Shown: positions 10,211 to 18,400 of the stretch, piece after piece
Layout: every line of letters starts with the position of its first letter
Position numbering within the stretch: the stretch's first letter is position 1
NCBI RefSeq assembly: GCF_014695915.1
Contig: NZ_JACJPF010000105.1
Coordinates: 1-32,509 of the forward strand
DNA: 32,509 nt
Direction: 5' to 3'
DNA from: Trichocoleus sp. FACHB-40
Lineage (GTDB): Bacteria; Cyanobacteriota; Cyanobacteriia; Cyanobacteriales; FACHB-T130
The notes under the pieces: generated by a model
The model's database searches: none
The model's input: the letters and a program-made list of their open reading frames with translations, nothing else
Told to the model about the DNA's origin: nothing
Program-made: the position numbers and the translations under genes

Positions 10211-11026
10211 TTACAGAGAAACTTCCTGAATATTAGCGATATTTAGCAGCAAATCTCTATTAATCGGATTTTCTTCGTCAGCGCGAAGCTGCGATGCGAT
10301 CGCGTCCCGGTCGCATCGCACCGCAAAATTACAGTCACCGCAACGATTAGCAGATTCTGGAACTTGCGGAAAGTCAACCCCATCCCGGTAGCGTTCCAGC
10401 CATTCTGTTAGCTGCGTCAACAGGTGTTTTAAATCTTTTTCCGTTTGCTCGTGCTTTCTGGCGTTGTATTGTATCTTAATGCTCTTTGGCTCAGGTTGAG
10501 ACTGAACAAACCAGTAAGTCATAGAAACTTGTTCAACCAAATAATCGCTTGTTTCTGTCAAAACATAGAGATAAAGACGTGTTTGCCAATCTCCTTCTAA
10601 CCATTGTCGCTTTTTCGGTTGAAGATGAGTTTTCCAATCAAAAATCTGAGCATTTTCTACATCTTCAACTAATAAATCATAGATAACAGTTAGCAAATAT
10701 CCCTGAAAATTCAGTGTCCGACAATGTTCGCTTTGACGAAATGTCGAGTTTGTTTTCAAAAGTTCTGGTGCTGCATTCAACAACGCATTCACCCAGCGTT
10801 GTAGTTGCGCGTCTTCCTGCACCAGGGATTCTACTGGCAACCCAAGTTCTCGCTGCTGCATCAACAAGTGAAACCGACTACCCCAAGTCAATCTTTCTTG
10901 TTGTTCTGGATGGGTGGGAGAACTTAGTTTGTCTAAGTAGATGTGTTGAAATCTTCTTGGACAAGTTTCTAATAAATTCAGTTGTCCTTGAGATAGTCTT
11001 AACAAGGTTTCTTGATTTAATTGCAT
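10211..11026 (-). CDS. PD-(D/E)XK nuclease family protein with a probable Fe-S cluster
   Basis: 271 residues resembling the nuclease domain of RecB/AddB/Cas4-type proteins. The catalytic core shows Asp117 in VIYDLLV and Asp130-Trp-Lys132 in IFDWKTH, followed by the QxxLYLY helix (148-155). Cys22 in LLETCPRRF and Cys229, Cys232 and Cys238 in CGDCNFAVRC give the one-plus-three cysteine arrangement that holds a [4Fe-4S] cluster in AddB and Cas4. No helicase part is attached and no CRISPR array or cas gene is nearby, so a Cas4 role is not supported. It is sandwiched between the fibrillin gene upstream (80 bases) and the GNAT gene downstream (22 bases). DNA repair or processing is the likely theme. 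Confidence 0.82.
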   Translation of the reverse strand: MQLNQETLLRLSQGQLNLLETCPRRFQHIYLDKLSSPTHPEQQERLTWGSRFHLLMQQRELGLPVESLVQEDAQLQRWVNALLNAAPELLKTNSTFRQSEHCRTLNFQGYLLTVIYDLLVEDVENAQIFDWKTHLQPKKRQWLEGDWQTRLYLYVLTETSDYLVEQVSMTYWFVQSQPEPKSIKIQYNARKHEQTEKDLKHLLTQLTEWLERYRDGVDFPQVPESANRCGDCNFAVRCDRDAIASQLRADEENPINRDLLLNIANIQEVSL

Positions 11027-11063
11027 TTTTTATTTGTTGTTTGTCGTCCCTTGCCATTTTGTA

Positions 11064-11099
11064 GTCTCGCCTCTGATTGACTAAGAACACAGGCGAGAC
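11064..11099 (-). repeat. Inverted repeat between fibrillin and nuclease genes
   Basis: The arms GTCTCGCCT (11064-11072) and AGGCGAGAC (11091-11099) are perfectly complementary over 9 bases with an 18-base loop. The right arm is part of a dispersed sequence (CAGGCGAGAC...) that also occurs inside larC. There is no T run after the stem, so a terminator is uncertain; it may be a mobile repeat or an mRNA-processing structure between the two co-directional genes. Confidence 0.5.
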
Positions 11100-11106
11100 A
11101 CCTGTA

Positions 11107-11694
11107 CTAATTAATGACTTTTGTTAGTACAAAAACACTACCTTCATTTCCTCGGCCTATCCGCAAATCGTTGTCGAGATAAGTGATATCCAACCAACCT
11201 TTTTGATCGCGGCTTTCGATACCAAAGTCTAAGGCGAGAAAATTTTTCCCGCTTTCAATTTGCTGGATAAAATCAGAGGGTGAGTTGTAGCCGATTAAGC
11301 GCTGTAAACCGGAGATGGAACGCTCAAATTTTACTAATACGCGGCGTTCAGAAAGCGGTTCAAACCGGGCGGTAACGCTGACTATGCCTTCGAGATAGGG
11401 TAAGCCGTAAACTTCAGCAATGTTGTAAATTTTGGCTTCTTTTGCCCTAATACATTGATAGATTTGACCAAGTTTAAGCAATGGAACCTGGTCAATGTTT
11501 AATAAACTGCGACTGGTGGTATAAAGCAGCCGCCAATTGCCGTCTAGTAAGTCAGCCGCCTCAACCGGACGGGGTGTGGGATTTATGTCTTCCAATTGGG
11601 CAACGGCGGCGAGAATGGCTGCTTTGTCGGTTTCTGTCGCCAGCAGTCCGCGATTTTGAAAAGCGATCGCTTCCAGCAGTGCTGCTTTCCTCAT
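11107..11694 (-). CDS. PAP/fibrillin family protein
   Basis: 195 residues with the features of the plastid-lipid-associated protein (fibrillin) family: the N-terminal helix LLEAIAFQNRG (6-16), a central LLDGNWRLLYTTS (48-60), which is the hallmark lipocalin-like strand, and a C-terminal LDITYLDNDLRIGRG (167-181). Fibrillins bind prenyl lipids at thylakoids or plastoglobules and aid photoprotection and plastoquinone or tocopherol metabolism. The exact ligand of this one is unknown. There is no signal peptide. It is the first gene of a probable three-gene minus-strand unit with the nuclease and GNAT genes. Confidence 0.9.
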   Translation of the reverse strand: MRKAALLEAIAFQNRGLLATETDKAAILAAVAQLEDINPTPRPVEAADLLDGNWRLLYTTSRSLLNIDQVPLLKLGQIYQCIRAKEAKIYNIAEVYGLPYLEGIVSVTARFEPLSERRVLVKFERSISGLQRLIGYNSPSDFIQQIESGKNFLALDFGIESRDQKGWLDITYLDNDLRIGRGNEGSVFVLTKVIN

Positions 11695-11893
11695 TATGAC
11701 CTTACACTTGCGTTGCGTGACACTACCATCAGCTTAGCCCTTGTTTTTCCAACCAAACTGACACCCTCGTCTTCATTTTTGATAAGTTTAGTAACGCTCA
11801 CCTTGACACAAAAGGGATGATCTAGCAGCGATCGCCATTCTCCGAATGGTAAACTCAATATGTCTAGTTAGCGACCCTGGCTCTTATCCTCTT

Positions 11894-12145
11894 ATGTCCG
11901 ACCCTAAGTTTTACAATCCGTCTCTGCGCGAAGAACCGCGTCATCAACTGGCTGGTATCATTCCGCTACAACAAGAACCTTCAATTCTCGACTGGCTGGA
12001 ATCAACAGGGCGGCTGTTGGCGCGTGAAGTCGTAGAAGACACATTTATGGATGACGATGAAGAAATCGCCGACCTGATGACGGTCGATGATGGTGCTTAC
12101 GATGACCTAGACGATGATGATGATGTCGTCGAGGTCGAAGATTAA
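11894..12145 (+). CDS. DUF3134 family protein
   Basis: 83 residues from the chosen ATG. The frame is open upstream to 11846, but similarity to the small cyanobacterial DUF3134 family begins at FYNPSLREEPR, so the internal start is preferred. Conserved parts are NPSLREEPR, the QEPSILDWLESTGRL helix and a very acidic tail rich in Asp and Glu. No function is known for the family. It is soluble, highly acidic and without membrane segments. It is followed after about 100 bases by mraY on the same strand. Confidence 0.8.
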   Translation: MSDPKFYNPSLREEPRHQLAGIIPLQQEPSILDWLESTGRLLAREVVEDTFMDDDEEIADLMTVDDGAYDDLDDDDDVVEVED

Positions 12146-12245
12146 TAGTCAGCACATAAGAATTCAGGCTTCAGGAGGCAAGAAAAACTTCTGGATTCTG
12201 AATTTAGGCTTCTGAATTTTGGTGTGAGAAGTGAACTAAAAATCT

Positions 12246-13358
12246 GTGGACGCTAAATTATTTTCCGATCGTTCGTTAAAGTTCTCAGGAACGAGCCTAC
12301 TAGCATTGCTGGCGGTTGGGCTGAGTGTGGGAACACTGATTTTCGATTGGCAAGCAGGTTATCTGGCAGCGCTGGGCATTTCTATGACTTTGCCCCTGTG
12401 CCTGTGTGCTGTAGTAACGGCGGGATTAGGGTACTGGGCAGTACCCCTCCTGCAAGCATTGAAAACTGGTCAATTTATTCGTGAAGATGGCCCCCAAACT
12501 CATCTGAAAAAAGCAGGCACCCCAACGATGGGGGGCTTGTTTTTTGTGCCTGTGGGTGTATTTGTGGCTTTGATTTGGTCTTGCTTAACTGTAGGGGTGC
12601 AAGAGCTTGCGCCTGTAATGGCAGTATCAATTGTAACTTTAGCATATGGAACAATTGGCTGGGTTGACGATTGGCAAGTAATCAGGCTCCGCTCGAATAA
12701 AGGCATCTCGCCCCGGATGAAACTGGGTTTGCAGATTGGGGTGGGCGTGCTTTTTTGTACGTGGCTGGCTATAAGTCAACCTGCGGGAATTACAACTATC
12801 TCGTTGCCTTTCAATTTAGCTTTACCTCTGGGGCTGTTGTTCTGGCCTTTAGCGGTTTTTGTTGTGGTGGCGGAGAGTAATGCTACAAACCTCACGGATG
12901 GTTTGGATGGACTAGCGGCGGGAACGTGCGCGATCGCTCTAGTTGGACTTGGTGCTATAGTTGCCCTAACCTCGCCTAGTCTGATGATTTTCTGCGCCTG
13001 TATGAGTGGCAGTTGTCTAGGCTTTTTGGTTCACAACCGCAACAAAGCCAGCGTTTTCATGGGCGATACAGGTTCCCTGGCATTGGGAGGCGCACTCTCA
13101 GCAGTTGGGCTTCTGAGTAATAACCTCTGGGCGCTATTCATACTCAGCGGGATTTTCTTTGTGGAAGCAATTTCGGTAATTGCCCAAGTTAGCTACTACA
13201 AAGCCACCAAAGGCCCAGATGGGATCGGCAAGCGCTTGTTTAAAATGTCTCCGTTCCACAACCATCTAGAACTGAGTGGCTGGAGTGAAACGCACATTGT
13301 AGGGGTGTTCTACCTGATTAACGGTGTCTTAGCTTTGTTAGGTCTGGTGCTGCATTAA
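12246..13358 (+). CDS. mraY: Phospho-N-acetylmuramoyl-pentapeptide transferase
   Basis: 370 residues from a GTG start. MraY transfers phospho-MurNAc-pentapeptide to undecaprenyl phosphate at the inner membrane, making lipid I of peptidoglycan synthesis. Ten-helix topology is evident. Signature motifs are HLKKAGTPTMGG (84-95), the Asp-Asp pair in GWVDDWQV (138-145), ATNLTDGLDGLAAG near 212-225, FMGDTGS near 271-277, and MSPFHNHLELSGWSE near 334-348. The usual mur/dcw neighbours are absent, as is common in cyanobacteria where these genes are dispersed. No ATG lies near the N-terminus, supporting GTG initiation. Confidence 0.96.
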   Translation: MDAKLFSDRSLKFSGTSLLALLAVGLSVGTLIFDWQAGYLAALGISMTLPLCLCAVVTAGLGYWAVPLLQALKTGQFIREDGPQTHLKKAGTPTMGGLFFVPVGVFVALIWSCLTVGVQELAPVMAVSIVTLAYGTIGWVDDWQVIRLRSNKGISPRMKLGLQIGVGVLFCTWLAISQPAGITTISLPFNLALPLGLLFWPLAVFVVVAESNATNLTDGLDGLAAGTCAIALVGLGAIVALTSPSLMIFCACMSGSCLGFLVHNRNKASVFMGDTGSLALGGALSAVGLLSNNLWALFILSGIFFVEAISVIAQVSYYKATKGPDGIGKRLFKMSPFHNHLELSGWSETHIVGVFYLINGVLALLGLVLH

Positions 13359-13390
13359 GGGCTAAGGACTAGGGGCTAGACATCACAAAA

Positions 13391-13431
13391 CTCGTTCTTT
13401 GGGGTGATGCCTGGAGAACGAGAATTTTTTT
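13391..13431 (+). terminator. Rho-independent terminator after mraY
   Basis: Arms CTCGTTCT (13391-13398) and AGAACGAG (13415-13422) form an 8-pair stem with a 16-base loop, followed by AA and a run of seven T. It sits about 30 bases after the mraY stop codon. Confidence 0.7.
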
Positions 13432-13533
13432 ATAAAATAAATATAAAAATAAGTATTATCATTAATGGTGTAATTTGTATAGTCTAGAAGTCCGATCAAA
13501 TAGCTGTGAAAAAAGTTCGCTACATTGAAAAAA

Positions 13534-13608
13534 TAGCGGCAAAAAAACACTAATGCCAGCAAAACTGTAAAGAAAACGTAGCGGCAAGGAAACAACAATG
13601 TCAGCACA
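13534..13608 (+). promoter_or_regulatory. Duplicated start region with a five-codon leader frame
   Basis: Two imperfect copies of a block beginning TAGCGGCAA lie 45 bases apart, at 13534-13562 and 13579-13608. The second copy holds the Shine-Dalgarno AAGGA and the ATG of the response regulator. The first copy has AAAAA in place of the Shine-Dalgarno, keeps an ATG at 13553, and encodes only M-P-A-K-L before TAA at 13568-13570. The duplication is visible directly; a leader-peptide or regulatory role is inference. Confidence 0.5.
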
Positions 13609-14284
13609 ATTATTACTGGTAGACGACGAACCTGGATTGCGCGAAGCAGTCAAAGAGTATCTGCAAGATAGTGGTTTTAAGGTTCAGGTTGCCAGTAACG
13701 CTACTGACGCATGGCAGATGTTGCAGAAGAACGTACCGGACTTAGTGATTTCGGACGTGATGATGCCCAAGGTGGATGGTTATCAGTTCCTCAAGCAGTT
13801 GCGGGAAGATCCTCGGTTTAAGAGTCTTCCAGTCGTGTTTTTGACCGCCAGAGGTATGACAAGCGATCGCATACTAGGTTATCAAGCTGGGTGCGATGCC
13901 TATCTTCCCAAACCTTTTGACCCGGAAGAATTAGAGGCAATTGTCAAAAATTTGCTGGAACGTCGCACAACAGGCGCAAACACAGCAGGCGGTGGCAACG
14001 ATATTGAAGATATCAAGCTTCAGATTGCCGCCATCAGGGGAATGTTAGAAGATACCAATCGCATTGTGCAAACGCCCCCACCCATCCGCATCGACTTGAC
14101 TCCTAGAGAACAGAGTGTTTTAGATTTGGTGGCGGAAGGATTGATGAATAAAGAAATTGCCCGTCGTCTGGAAACCAGCGTCCGCAACGTCGAGAAGTAC
14201 GTCAGCCGCTTGTTCAGCAAAACTGGAACAAATAGCCGTACTGAGTTGGTACGGTATGCCCTGGAACACGGCTTAACTAGGTAA
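13598..14284 (+). CDS. rre1: NarL/FixJ-family response regulator, Rre1/Ycf29 type
   Basis: 228 residues. The receiver domain (1-120) has acidic pair Asp9-Asp10, phospho-acceptor Asp53 in ISDVMMPKVDG, Thr83 and Lys105. A linker rich in Gly and Asn follows. The LuxR-type helix-turn-helix occupies about 167-228 (LTPREQSVLDLV...MNKEIARRL...NVEKYVSRLF). Domain order and the receiver N-terminus fit Rre1/Ycf29, the cyanobacterial and plastid regulator associated with heat, salt and redox stress responses; the symbol rests on family memory. The AAGGA motif 8 bases before the ATG fixes the start. No sensor kinase is adjacent. Transcription is separated from mraY by a terminator. Confidence 0.85.
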   Translation: MSAQLLLVDDEPGLREAVKEYLQDSGFKVQVASNATDAWQMLQKNVPDLVISDVMMPKVDGYQFLKQLREDPRFKSLPVVFLTARGMTSDRILGYQAGCDAYLPKPFDPEELEAIVKNLLERRTTGANTAGGGNDIEDIKLQIAAIRGMLEDTNRIVQTPPPIRIDLTPREQSVLDLVAEGLMNKEIARRLETSVRNVEKYVSRLFSKTGTNSRTELVRYALEHGLTR

Positions 14285-14524
14285 TGAATTGTCCTTTTCT
14301 TCGTTATCCAGGCTTCCGGTCGGATAACGAGAAATTAGCCCGCGCAGGCTGGCTTTGTTAGTGTGTGGGAGCTTCTAGTCCTTCGGCATCTGGAAAACTG
14401 AGCGATCGCTATCCTTCTTATTAAGAAACCTTGCGTTAATTGAAGAAACTTGTCCTTTTCTCATTGAGCCCTTAAGGTTACTGATATCTTTATTAAACAG
14501 ATTCGTAATTTAAAAGAGAAAAAA

Positions 14525-14641
14525 ATGAAAGTTTCACAATCTTCTAACCACTTGGGTCAATCAGTTTCTCTGGCTATCCTTTTGGTGATGATGAGCGTTA
14601 GCGTCACCGTTCTGATGCTGATGCAAAGTAGCAATTTTTAA
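14525..14641 (+). CDS. Putative 38-residue single-pass membrane microprotein
   Basis: An ATG-to-TAA frame of 38 codons. The polar N-terminus MKVSQSSNHLGQ is followed by a hydrophobic segment of about 20 residues (15-33) ending MLMQSSNF. A purine-rich AAAAGAGAAAA precedes the ATG, and a clear hairpin terminator lies 37 bases after the stop codon, so the frame sits in its own transcription unit after the response regulator. I do not recognise the family. Its size and single helix suggest a small thylakoid or plasma-membrane subunit. The gene-sized unit with its own terminator makes it more credible than a random frame. Confidence 0.55.
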   Translation: MKVSQSSNHLGQSVSLAILLVMMSVSVTVLMLMQSSNF

Positions 14642-14677
14642 TAATAATTTTTCATTATTCCTGATTCGGGCTATTTG

Positions 14678-14706
14678 TGCCGCTCCTTAGTGAGCGGCAT
14701 TTATTT
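14678..14706 (+). terminator. Rho-independent terminator after the 38-codon ORF
   Basis: Arms TGCCGCTC (14678-14685) and GAGCGGCA (14692-14699) form a perfect 8-pair GC-rich stem with a six-base loop, followed by TTTATTTT. Confidence 0.85.
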
Positions 14707-14898
14707 TATAAACCATAAAAAATATCTTACTTTGGGAAGAGGCAATAATTTATTGATTAGCTAAAAGCTGATTTAATCAATTAAGCGTAATGCGATCGCA
14801 ATTTAAACAATACTTTTTGGTTAACTCTTGATCCCCCGCCTTAAAAAAGGCGATTAGCTATCTTCTTGGATTAAATATCACTAACAGAGAGAATTGCT

Positions 14899-14934
14899 TA
14901 AAAAACCCGTTTTCCCTATCAAAAACGGGTTTCT
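14899..14934 (-). terminator. Terminator of the PHP gene
   Basis: Arms AAACCCGTTTT (14903-14913) and AAAACGGGTTT (14922-14932) pair over 11 bases with an 8-base loop. Read on the minus strand the stem is followed by six T. It lies about 50 bases beyond the stop of the minus-strand PHP gene. A weaker T tract on the plus side may let it act in both directions. Confidence 0.8.
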
Positions 14935-14984
14935 TGATATTTAGTTTTAATTGATAATCGTCTTTTCCCCAGCCCCCAGCTTTC

Positions 14985-15713
14985 CTACAAACGTTGAAGC
15001 AAGCTCAAACCGTGGGTATCAGTGCCGCAAGTGTTTAGCAAACGATAGGTAGTAGCCAATTGTATTGCCTCCGTGGTTTCGTTGGGGCTGGGTTTCCAGG
15101 GGCTAGGGTTATTGTAAGCGTAGTAGGTTTCCATGCCATCAATACCTATCTCAGCAGCCGCTCTTACGAGTTCAGTGGCCCGAAGGCGATAGCGGGATGG
15201 GTGCGCCAAAACCGCCAAGCCACCAGCTTGATGAACCGCAGTAATTACATTAGCAGCTTCAGCATCACTTCCTCTGGGTGCCTTGCCTTGTAAATACAGC
15301 TGCATTGCCGGATGTTCTGGGTCAAAGGCATAGCAGAGGATGTGGACTTCTATTTCCAGCAGCTTAGAAGTAATTTCCGCACCAGTCCACAGGTGCGGAG
15401 CGTCCACTTTAGAGTGATCAAATACCTTATCTAGCCAGCATTGAGCCGCTTTGTAACCACGAACAGAGTGATGATCGGTTATAGCAAGACCTTTGAGATC
15501 GAGGACGACTGCCTGCTCTATCAACTCTTCTGGCTTCAGCCTACCATCAGAGCAGATGGTGTGCATATGGAAGTTATAGGAAGTGGGACAGCTATCAGCC
15601 TGAATTGTCTCAAAGACCTCCCGAAGTGCTGTTGTATTTTGCGCTGGGGGATGGGGTGAAGCAGAATGAACAAGATTAATCGCCATAACCTCAAATGAGT
15701 CGTGCGCTTTCAT
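14985..15713 (-). CDS. PHP-domain phosphoesterase
   Basis: 242 residues. The polymerase-and-histidinol-phosphatase metal site is well preserved: FHMHTICSDG (His49, His51, Asp56), AITDHH (Asp80, His81, His82), a Glu in TGAEIT, AHPSRYR near 170-180, and CGTDTHG (Asp232, His234). Single-domain PHP proteins include the YciV/RnaM type, which hydrolyses 3',5'-bisphosphate nucleotides or short oligonucleotides; this one is of that general kind but the substrate is unproven. The first nine residues could be extra, as MAINLV at residue 10 is an alternative start. It has its own terminator downstream. Confidence 0.85.
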   Translation of the reverse strand: MKAHDSFEVMAINLVHSASPHPPAQNTTALREVFETIQADSCPTSYNFHMHTICSDGRLKPEELIEQAVVLDLKGLAITDHHSVRGYKAAQCWLDKVFDHSKVDAPHLWTGAEITSKLLEIEVHILCYAFDPEHPAMQLYLQGKAPRGSDAEAANVITAVHQAGGLAVLAHPSRYRLRATELVRAAAEIGIDGMETYYAYNNPSPWKPSPNETTEAIQLATTYRLLNTCGTDTHGLSLLQRL

Positions 15714-15899
15714 TGATAATTGTTAACAATACCCTAGCAAAACTAAACCAGGATAGGTTGAAAAAAGTTAGGAGATATGAATTATAAGTTAGGAATTTAG
15801 AAAATTTTTCTGTTATACACTTGAGGCTGAGCTGAGTGTTGAGTGCTGAATTTTGAATAGAGAGAATTTATTCTAAACTCAGCACTCATAACTCATGAG

Positions 15900-17096
15900 T
15901 CATAAGTCTCCTTGGTTGCGGACTTTCCAAGCCATTTCTAGGACTTGAGTCCAGCGCTTTTGCAGCTGCTTAGGGGTGCATTTGAGCGATCGCGCAATCT
16001 CTTGATTGTCCATTTGAGCCTGTTTTAGCTGCAACAACTGCTGCTGTTCCGGGGAAAGCTGATTATAAAACTCTTCCCACTGAGTAGAGGACATTCCCAG
16101 CTTTTGGTCAAGGTCGGCACCCAACCATTGATGCACCAGTTGCCAGTTGTGCTGACGAGCGAATTTCTCAACGTGGTACTTGAAGCGCTGTTGCAGGTAG
16201 TCACGCTGGCGTGAGGTTAGACCCAGAAACTCGTCAATTTCAGGAGCGGAAAGGTCTTGCAGTTTTAAGGTAAGGTAATTTACGCAGTCTTGTTGACCTT
16301 GAGATTCTAGGTATTCTATCAGCTCAATGATGACGCGATCGCGCAAAACAGCTTCTGCTGGGTCAACTGTATCAGCAACTAATTGCGATCGCACTTGTTG
16401 CATTGCCGCTGACCGACTTTGCGTTTGAGCATCCTCACCCTTGGGAAACTCCACCGCCTGTTCAATATCCATTGTCGTCTCAGAGGGCAAGCGACGAGCA
16501 AAACTCTGCGCCCGCAACACAACCAGCTGCTGGCTGGTGCGATTCGGCAAATTAATCCGCCGCTTGGCATACTGTTCGCTGAACGCCATATACTCCGCCA
16601 ATTCCAACTGAGTGCGCGGCGTATAGTCTGCCCCAAGCTGATTTTCCCGCCGGAAAGCTTTGATAGACTCTACATAAAACTCTTGCAAGAAGTCCTCAAT
16701 CAGGTTGTAGCGAGCTTGAAAACCTAACTGAGATTGAGGCGCTACCACATAGCGATAAACCATAGCACTGAGATTGCTGTGCAGTTCCACGCGACCGCGC
16801 TTAGAACCTAGTCGGTAGTACGACAGACACTTTTGCAACCGATGACGCGCTAAGTTTAGCTGCCAGGAACTGATTTCGCCTGAAGTTTGAATGCGGGAAC
16901 TCTTGTGGCAAATCCGTTCCACCTCCAGTGCAATCCTGCTCGCAACTGCCTGAACGTGCCTAGACATCACTTTGATTTCAGACCGCAGTTCCTCTACTAA
17001 AAGCTCTGTTAAAGTTTGCGAATCGAATCCTAACAATTGCTCAGCCGAATTAAACGTATTGTCAGAAGTTTGGCTGAGAGAATTTATAGTAGTCAT
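15900..17096 (-). CDS. hetZ: HetZ-family regulator
   Basis: 398 residues, close to the length of HetZ, a DNA-binding protein needed early in heterocyst differentiation in Anabaena and also found in filamentous strains that make no heterocysts. Recognised blocks are RICHKSSRIQTSGEISSW (63-80), LARHRLQKCLSYYRLGSKRG, RVELHSNLSAMVYRY, LELAEYMAFSEQYAKRRI and the late YLQQRFKYHVEKFARQHNW. A C-terminal LSPEQQQLLQLKQ...NQEIARSLKCTPKQLQKRW (about 342-385) has a sigma-factor-like helix-turn-helix pattern. AGGGG precedes the ATG. The upstream spacer is long (about 450 bases). PatU, which often follows hetZ, is not seen here. A HetZ-related paralogue remains possible. Confidence 0.75.
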   Translation of the reverse strand: MTTINSLSQTSDNTFNSAEQLLGFDSQTLTELLVEELRSEIKVMSRHVQAVASRIALEVERICHKSSRIQTSGEISSWQLNLARHRLQKCLSYYRLGSKRGRVELHSNLSAMVYRYVVAPQSQLGFQARYNLIEDFLQEFYVESIKAFRRENQLGADYTPRTQLELAEYMAFSEQYAKRRINLPNRTSQQLVVLRAQSFARRLPSETTMDIEQAVEFPKGEDAQTQSRSAAMQQVRSQLVADTVDPAEAVLRDRVIIELIEYLESQGQQDCVNYLTLKLQDLSAPEIDEFLGLTSRQRDYLQQRFKYHVEKFARQHNWQLVHQWLGADLDQKLGMSSTQWEEFYNQLSPEQQQLLQLKQAQMDNQEIARSLKCTPKQLQKRWTQVLEMAWKVRNQGDL

Positions 17097-17549
17097 GGTG
17101 AAAGCCCCTGGCGGTGGTAGTAATTAAAGTCAACTAGAGGCGCTCTTAAACGGTGCAATTTTGAGTAATATCAGGCAGTGCCTGCGATTGACCGTTTCAG
17201 CTCTCTATATTTAGACTGTAGAGGCTTGCCGTTAGACACCGGGCAGCTTGTGTGTTACTACGTTTATCTAACTAAGGAGACTCTTGATGCTCTCCAGGGA
17301 TAAAAAGCCGCTCCAAAAAACCTAAAACCCTTGCTGTGCCTAAACTACAAGCCCCGGAGAACATCGGTGCATGACCGTTACTGTGGGGCATATATAGTCA
17401 GTGTTTAGTAGACAATTCACAAACTGGGTTGGTGGTAGTTTTTAGTCCGAAGTTCCCCTTTTTTCGGTTGTAGTTTATGATTTATCGTCCACAGTGGGAT
17501 TTTGAATGACGATTTTGGATAAATTAGCGATCGCCTTTATCTAATCAAA
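17097..17549. promoter_or_regulatory. Long 5' region of the hetZ-like gene
   Basis: About 450 bases without a gene, between hetZ and the YciO/Sua5-type gene, both on the minus strand. On the minus strand a TATATATG box (about 17384-17391) could be a -10 region and would give a leader near 280 bases. An odd-centred perfect palindrome CAGGCA-G-TGCCTG lies at 17172-17184. GTTAGAC at 17231-17237 is GTCTAAC on the coding strand, the core of HetR-type sites, but the flanks do not complete the palindrome. These are candidate sites only. Confidence 0.4.
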
Positions 17550-18203
17550 TTAACTGACCGATGTCGCCCAAGCCGTAGCAGCCTCCCATCCCAGACCCTT
17601 CCGGACGATTACAGGTTCCTGTTCGGTCAAATCTAAAATTGTGGAAACCTCGAAGCTTACTTGAGAATCATCATCCACAATTACGTCTACCAAATTGTCC
17701 AATTGGTCAAACAGTTCCGCCTTCTCCAAACCCACTATCGGGGTATCCCCATTTTCGTCTGATAAATGTGCTGATGTGGAAATAATGGGATTGCCCAATG
17801 CCTGCAACAGCGACTGGCACACTATATGATCGGGAACCCGAATGCCTGTAGTTTTGCGTTTAGGGTTCATTACCAGTCGGGGTACTAACTTGGTGGCAGG
17901 TAGCACAAATGTGTAGGGGCCTGGGATTAGATTCCTCATAATGCGGTAGGCGGCATCGGTGACTATGGCATATTGGGCAATGTTAGACAGAGACGGACAC
18001 AGGAACGTCAGGGGCTTATCATTCGATAGCTGCTTAATCCGCCTCACCCGCTCCACAGCTGACTTAACGTTAATGTCACAGCCAATCGCGTAGACAGTAT
18101 CTGTGGGATAAAGAATTACAGCACCATCTCGCATTGCCTTTACTATTTGTTCTATTCGACGTGTTTGGGGTGTATCAGGATGGATGGTGTAGATGGTCGC
18201 CAT
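17550..18203 (-). CDS. Sua5/YciO/YrdC-type protein (YciO-like)
   Basis: 217 residues. The YrdC fold is seen in ILYPTDTVYAIGCDI (31-45), RVRRIKQL and KPLTFLC (82-89), PGPYTFVLPATKLVPR, RKTTGIRVPDH and PIISTSAHLSDENGD. Family members TsaC/Sua5 make threonylcarbamoyl-AMP for t6A37 of tRNA. YciO is a close relative with uncertain role. The sequence resembles E. coli YciO (start TIYTIHPD, end VIVRKGLGW) more than TsaC. A Synechocystis homologue, Slr0006, is known as a carbon-limitation-induced protein. Assignment as the tRNA-modifying enzyme is therefore not certain. It is a single gene with no obvious operon partner. Confidence 0.82.
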   Translation of the reverse strand: MATIYTIHPDTPQTRRIEQIVKAMRDGAVILYPTDTVYAIGCDINVKSAVERVRRIKQLSNDKPLTFLCPSLSNIAQYAIVTDAAYRIMRNLIPGPYTFVLPATKLVPRLVMNPKRKTTGIRVPDHIVCQSLLQALGNPIISTSAHLSDENGDTPIVGLEKAELFDQLDNLVDVIVDDDSQVSFEVSTILDLTEQEPVIVRKGLGWEAATAWATSVS

Positions 18204-18400
18204 GAAAAATTAGCTCTCTCGCACTTAGCTTATATTTAGTTACCAGTTATAATTCTCGTCCCTAGTCAGAGGCTAAGAACGAGACGATGGGAGGCGGGAG
18301 CCTCCAGATTGTTGAAAATGGTGCAAATTTTCAGTTTATTTAAACCTCAAAACCCCTTTAACAGATAATTTGGTTAAAGCCCCTGACTCTTCATTACTCT

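Larger units (their letters stand above)
14642..14984. other. Intergenic region with two to three hairpins
   Basis: About 340 bases with no gene. It holds a terminator at 14678-14706, a short hairpin CGCCTT-AAAA-AAGGCG at 14837-14852, and a convergent terminator at 14899-14934. One HIP1 octamer is near 14795. The region separates convergent transcription units. Confidence 0.7.

Noticed and set aside
10211-11026. PD-(D/E)XK/Fe-S protein as Cas4
   Set aside because: The cysteine pattern fits AddB and Cas4 alike, but there is no CRISPR array or cas gene in the window.
15840-15899. CRISPR-like or tandem repeat near AACTCAGCACTCATAACTCATGAG
   Set aside because: These short degenerate repeats are typical cyanobacterial intergenic low-complexity sequence; no regular repeat-spacer pattern exists.
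17231-17237. Complete HetR operator upstream of hetZ
   Set aside because: Only the GTCTAAC core matches; the flanking bases do not form the required inverted repeat, so it is mentioned only as a partial resemblance.
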